From assembly GCF_014337195.1 (NCBI RefSeq), contig NZ_CP060634.1, positions 2,666,001 to 2,730,000 of the forward strand: a DNA stretch of 64,000 bases, in the 5' to 3' direction. Made by a program: the position numbers and the translations under genes. Of this stretch, positions 61,357 through 64,000 are shown in pieces (position 1 is the stretch's first letter; the number at the start of each line of letters is the position of its first letter). A model generated the notes under the pieces. That model saw nothing but the letters and a program-made list of their open reading frames with translations. It did no database searches and was not told the DNA's origin. The stretch comes from Qiania dongpingensis (GTDB lineage Bacteria; Bacillota; Clostridia; Lachnospirales; Lachnospiraceae).

Positions 61357-62607
61357 ATGGACGAACTGAAATCTTGGCAGAAGAAACCGGACTCAGACGA
61401 ACAGAAGAAAAGCGGGAGCTCCCGCCGAAGAAGAAAAAAACGGAATCCCTTTGTTGAGTTTCTGCAATTATATGGAAAATATATCATCCTGGCGCTGGTC
61501 GCTATTCTTGTGGTTGTGACAGTGATCATAGTTGTGGGAAAAGTAAAAAAGAACGGAAAAGATAAAGAAACCACGGTGATCGATTTAAGCAGCAGTGCTT
61601 CACCGGAACAGGGAGGCACGCTGGAAAAGGATGCGCATCCAGAGATCAATGCACTGGTAAATTCCTATTTTACCGCGGTCCAGAACTGCGATGTGAGTGC
61701 CCTGGCAAAGCTTGTGGATTCTACAGAGTCCATCTCGGAGGAGCAGCTGAAGGCTGAGAAAGAATTTGTTGAGAGCTACCAGAACATGGTATGTTATACA
61801 CTGAACGGTCTTGTGGACGGTACTTATATTGTTTATGTGTCTTATGATATGAAATTCCTGAATGTGGAGACGCCGGCACCCTGCCTGATTCGTTTGTATG
61901 TCTGTACCAATGACGCGGGGGACATTTATATCTACAATCAGGACGTGGATAATGAGATCGCCGCCTATATGGAGGAAGTAAATACTAGAGAAGACGTAAA
62001 GGCCCTTTTAAAGGAAACGGATGATAAGCTGACGGAAGCGATGGCCGGCGACGAGGCGCTGAACGCGCTGGTGACGAAACTGTATGGCAATGAACAGGAT
62101 AACAACGGGGAATCTTCATCGGAGACGACAGGTTCTTCGGAGTCCTCGTCTGCCGATAATAGTGTGTTTACCGATGTGGATGAGACTGTTTATGCGAAGG
62201 AAAATGTCAAGGTCAGAAAGACACCGGATGCCAACGGGGAAGTGGCCGGATCTCTGGCGGGAGGCCAGTCGGTTCATCGAACCGGCTATAATGACGGCTG
62301 GAGCCGTGTGGAGTTTAATGGTGAGACCTGCTATGTTGCCGCCGGTTATCTTACGGCGACAGCCCCTGAAAGCCAGGCACAGGGAGACGGCTTTACAGAA
62401 GTAGATGAGACAGTCTATGCAAAAGAGACCGTGCGTATCCGGAAGACGCCGGATGTCAATGGAGAGGTAGCCGGTTCCCTTCTGACAGGCGAGTCCATAA
62501 AGCGGACAGGCTATAATGACAGCTGGAGCCGGGTCATCTATGAGGGTGAGACCTGCTATATCGGGGCCGGTTATCTGACTACGGCGGCTCCTGCAGAGTC
62601 CGAATAG
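61357..62607 (+). CDS. Membrane-anchored protein with two bacterial SH3 domains
   Basis: 416 aa. Short cytoplasmic basic N-terminus (RRRRKKRN), one membrane segment (about 42-61), an extracytoplasmic region, then two SH3b repeats of about 56 residues (around 278-333 and 346-403). Each repeat has ETVYAKE-V-(V/I)RKTPD-NGEVAGSL and ends in ETCY-GAGYLT or VAAGYLT. Between lies a NTF2-like stretch (HPEINALVNSYFTAVQNCDV near 94). SH3b domains bind peptidoglycan or peptides. Role probably in the envelope; exact function unknown. Confidence 0.85.
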   Translation: MDELKSWQKKPDSDEQKKSGSSRRRRKKRNPFVEFLQLYGKYIILALVAILVVVTVIIVVGKVKKNGKDKETTVIDLSSSASPEQGGTLEKDAHPEINALVNSYFTAVQNCDVSALAKLVDSTESISEEQLKAEKEFVESYQNMVCYTLNGLVDGTYIVYVSYDMKFLNVETPAPCLIRLYVCTNDAGDIYIYNQDVDNEIAAYMEEVNTREDVKALLKETDDKLTEAMAGDEALNALVTKLYGNEQDNNGESSSETTGSSESSSADNSVFTDVDETVYAKENVKVRKTPDANGEVAGSLAGGQSVHRTGYNDGWSRVEFNGETCYVAAGYLTATAPESQAQGDGFTEVDETVYAKETVRIRKTPDVNGEVAGSLLTGESIKRTGYNDSWSRVIYEGETCYIGAGYLTTAAPAESE

Positions 62608-62668
62608 CCCCCAAAGGTATTTTGAAAGTATGATACGGCCATGGTAAAATGACCGCAGCGGCATATGG

Positions 62669-62696
62669 AAAAGGGACGTGTGGGACGTCCCTTTTT
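62669..62696 (+). terminator. Terminator upstream of queA
   Basis: GGGACGT-GTGGG-ACGTCCC with AAAA in front and TTTTT behind; it ends the SH3 gene transcript, 33 bases before the queA start. Confidence 0.85.
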
Positions 62697-62729
62697 CTGA
62701 GGTTTCATCACAAGTGGGAGAGAGATAAC

Positions 62730-63755
62730 ATGAATGTAAAGGATTTTGACTACGAGCTGCCGGAGGAACTCATTGCCCAGGATCCGCTGGAGGACAGGAG
62801 TTCTTCGCGGCTGATGACTCTGGATAAGCGCACGGGAACCGTCGGGCACAAGATATTCCGCGATATTGTGGATGATCTGATTCCCGGGGACTGCCTTGTC
62901 ATCAATAATACGAAGGTAATTCCGGCCCGTCTGTTTGGCGTCAAGGAGGATACGGGGGCCACGATTGAAGTCCTGCTCCTGAAACGAAAGGAAAATAATA
63001 TCTGGGAAACCTTGGTGAAGCCGGGAAAGAAAGCTAAGACTGGAACGGTGCTTTCTTTTGGAAATGGTCTGCTGAAGGGGACTGTAGTGGAGGTAGTTGA
63101 GGAAGGGAACCGGCTTATCCAATTCTCCTATGACGGGATATTTGAAGAGATACTGGATGAATTGGGCCAGATGCCGCTGCCTCCTTATATCACGCATCCG
63201 CTCAAGGATAAGAACCGTTATCAGACGGTGTATGCCAAATACGACGGATCTGCCGCCGCGCCTACGGCCGGCCTCCATTTCACAAAGGAGCTGCTGGAGG
63301 AGATCAAGGCCAAAGGAGTGGAAATCGCGAGCGTTACTCTCCATGTGGGGCTTGGGACCTTCCGGCCGGTCAAGGTGGAGAATGTCCAGGATCACCACAT
63401 GCATTCGGAATTCTTCCGCATAGAGCCGGAGGAAGCGGAGAAGATCAATCGGGCAAAGGAGGGCGGCCATAGAGTGATCTCCGTAGGTACCACCAGCTGC
63501 CGGACCCTGGAGTCAGCGGCTGACGAGAACGGGCATATTGACGCGAAGAGCGGCTGGACGGAAATTTTCATATATCCGGGCTATAAGTTCAAGTGCATCG
63601 ATGCGCTGATCACCAATTTCCATCTTCCTCAGTCAACGCTTCTGATGCTGGTGTCCGCCCTGGCAGGCAGAGAACATGTGCTGGCGGCATATGAAGAGGC
63701 GGTGAAGGAGAGGTATCGGTTCTTTAGCTTTGGAGATGCAATGTATATTGGGTGA
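62730..63755 (+). CDS. queA: S-adenosylmethionine:tRNA ribosyltransferase-isomerase
   Basis: 341 aa. Makes epoxyqueuosine in tRNA from preQ1 and [23 protein letters not shown] at residues 4-23, [15 protein letters not shown] near 54, [19 protein letters not shown] near 174, [10 protein letters not shown] near 206, [10 protein letters not shown] near 258, [16 protein letters not shown] near 297. The ATG at 62730 is chosen over an in-frame ATG 27 codons upstream that lies across a terminator. No tgt was seen downstream: a LysR gene follows. Confidence 0.96.
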   Translation: MNVKDFDYELPEELIAQDPLEDRSSSRLMTLDKRTGTVGHKIFRDIVDDLIPGDCLVINNTKVIPARLFGVKEDTGATIEVLLLKRKENNIWETLVKPGKKAKTGTVLSFGNGLLKGTVVEVVEEGNRLIQFSYDGIFEEILDELGQMPLPPYITHPLKDKNRYQTVYAKYDGSAAAPTAGLHFTKELLEEIKAKGVEIASVTLHVGLGTFRPVKVENVQDHHMHSEFFRIEPEEAEKINRAKEGGHRVISVGTTSCRTLESAADENGHIDAKSGWTEIFIYPGYKFKCIDALITNFHLPQSTLLMLVSALAGREHVLAAYEEAVKERYRFFSFGDAMYIG

Positions 63756-63778
63756 GTAAAATTTTTGACAAGGAAAGA

Positions 63779-63819
63779 ACCCGCAAAGGCGCAGTATTAC
63801 TGGGATTTTGCGGGTTTTT
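63779..63819 (+). terminator. Terminator after queA
   Basis: ACCCGCAAA / TTTGCGGGT with T-run after; loop of about 19 bases. Confidence 0.85.
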
Positions 63820-63939
63820 GGCGTCCGAAATATGTGAATGTTAAAGCCCCTCGCTTATGGGTTTTCTTGTAATACAGGCTTCCGTATGCTATTATTTGAC
63901 TAAACAATTGTGTTCAGAATATGGAAAGGACTGGTGATA

Positions 63940-64000
63940 ATGGAGCTACGGGTTTTGAATTATTTCCTGGCCATTGCCAGAGAAGAAAATATCACAAGGG
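63940..64000 (+). CDS. LysR family transcriptional regulator, partial
   Basis: Only the first 20 codons are in the window: MELRVLNYFLAIAREENITR, the typical N-terminal helix of the LysR winged helix-turn-helix. The ATG at 63940 follows AAAGGA. The rest lies beyond the right edge. The gene starts 185 bases after queA and its terminator. Confidence 0.85.
   Translation, partial: MELRVLNYFLAIAREENITR

Overview
The window looks like a chromosomal segment of a moderately GC-rich Clostridia, most likely of the Lachnospiraceae. This placement is inferred from the Gram-positive PolC, the transketolase split over two genes, a one-chain pyruvate:ferredoxin oxidoreductase, the rimP-nusA-ylxR-ylxQ-infB-rbfA order, a DUF5688 protein, and four tRNA genes without encoded CCA. 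No rRNA, CRISPR array, transposase or prophage was seen.

Layout. 1-1.7 kb: two minus-strand genes, a membrane protein cut by the window edge and a family 2 glycosyltransferase. 2.7-8.4 kb: split transketolase, then nifJ with its own promoter and a palindrome in the promoter spacer. 8.4-11.1 kb: a Gfo/Idh/MocA oxidoreductase and an aldo/keto reductase. 11.2-25.5 kb: a large sugar-catabolic locus. A minus-strand arm (DeoR regulator, transaldolase-like aldolase, cupin) diverges from a long plus-strand operon: TIM-barrel isomerase, ribose-type ABC importer, DUF4432 epimerase, fucose-isomerase-like enzyme, class II aldolase, rhamnulokinase-like kinase, an HPr-like protein without the phospho-histidine, a second aldolase and a second kinase. 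The logic is import, mutarotation, isomerisation to a ketose, phosphorylation, and retro-aldol cleavage to triose phosphate; transketolase and PFOR could take up the products. 26-29.8 kb: MerR regulator, AIM24 protein, BioY, and a second fucose-isomerase-like gene with a perfect palindrome at its promoter. 29.8-31.9 kb: an AT-rich island with a secreted Cys/His protein and a lipoprotein.

32-43.2 kb is a housekeeping run: pyrH, frr, uppS, cdsA, dxr, rseP, ispG, polC. A CsoR-type repressor and tRNA-Pro/tRNA-Glu follow. 44-48.2 kb is rearranged: two repeat copies in opposite orientation bracket a gene remnant, a membrane protein, a 5'-truncated M20 peptidase and tRNA-Val. 48.2-63.8 kb is again housekeeping: rimP-nusA-ylxR-ylxQ-infB-rbfA-nrnA-truB-ribF, rpsO, pnp, a DUF5688 protein, tRNA-Arg, an SH3-domain membrane protein and queA, with a LysR gene starting at the right edge.

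The most unusual content is a family of five intergenic repeats of about 630-730 bp (1895-2620, 9458-10185, 25544-26173 inverted, 44171-44895, 47471-48150 inverted). They conserve a series of hairpins, some with compensatory base changes. Open frames inside them are broken by a 31-nt length difference. They therefore look like a structured, non-protein-coding element (mobile element or large RNA) rather than genes. Two copies carry an additional 60-bp hairpin-rich module at an end.
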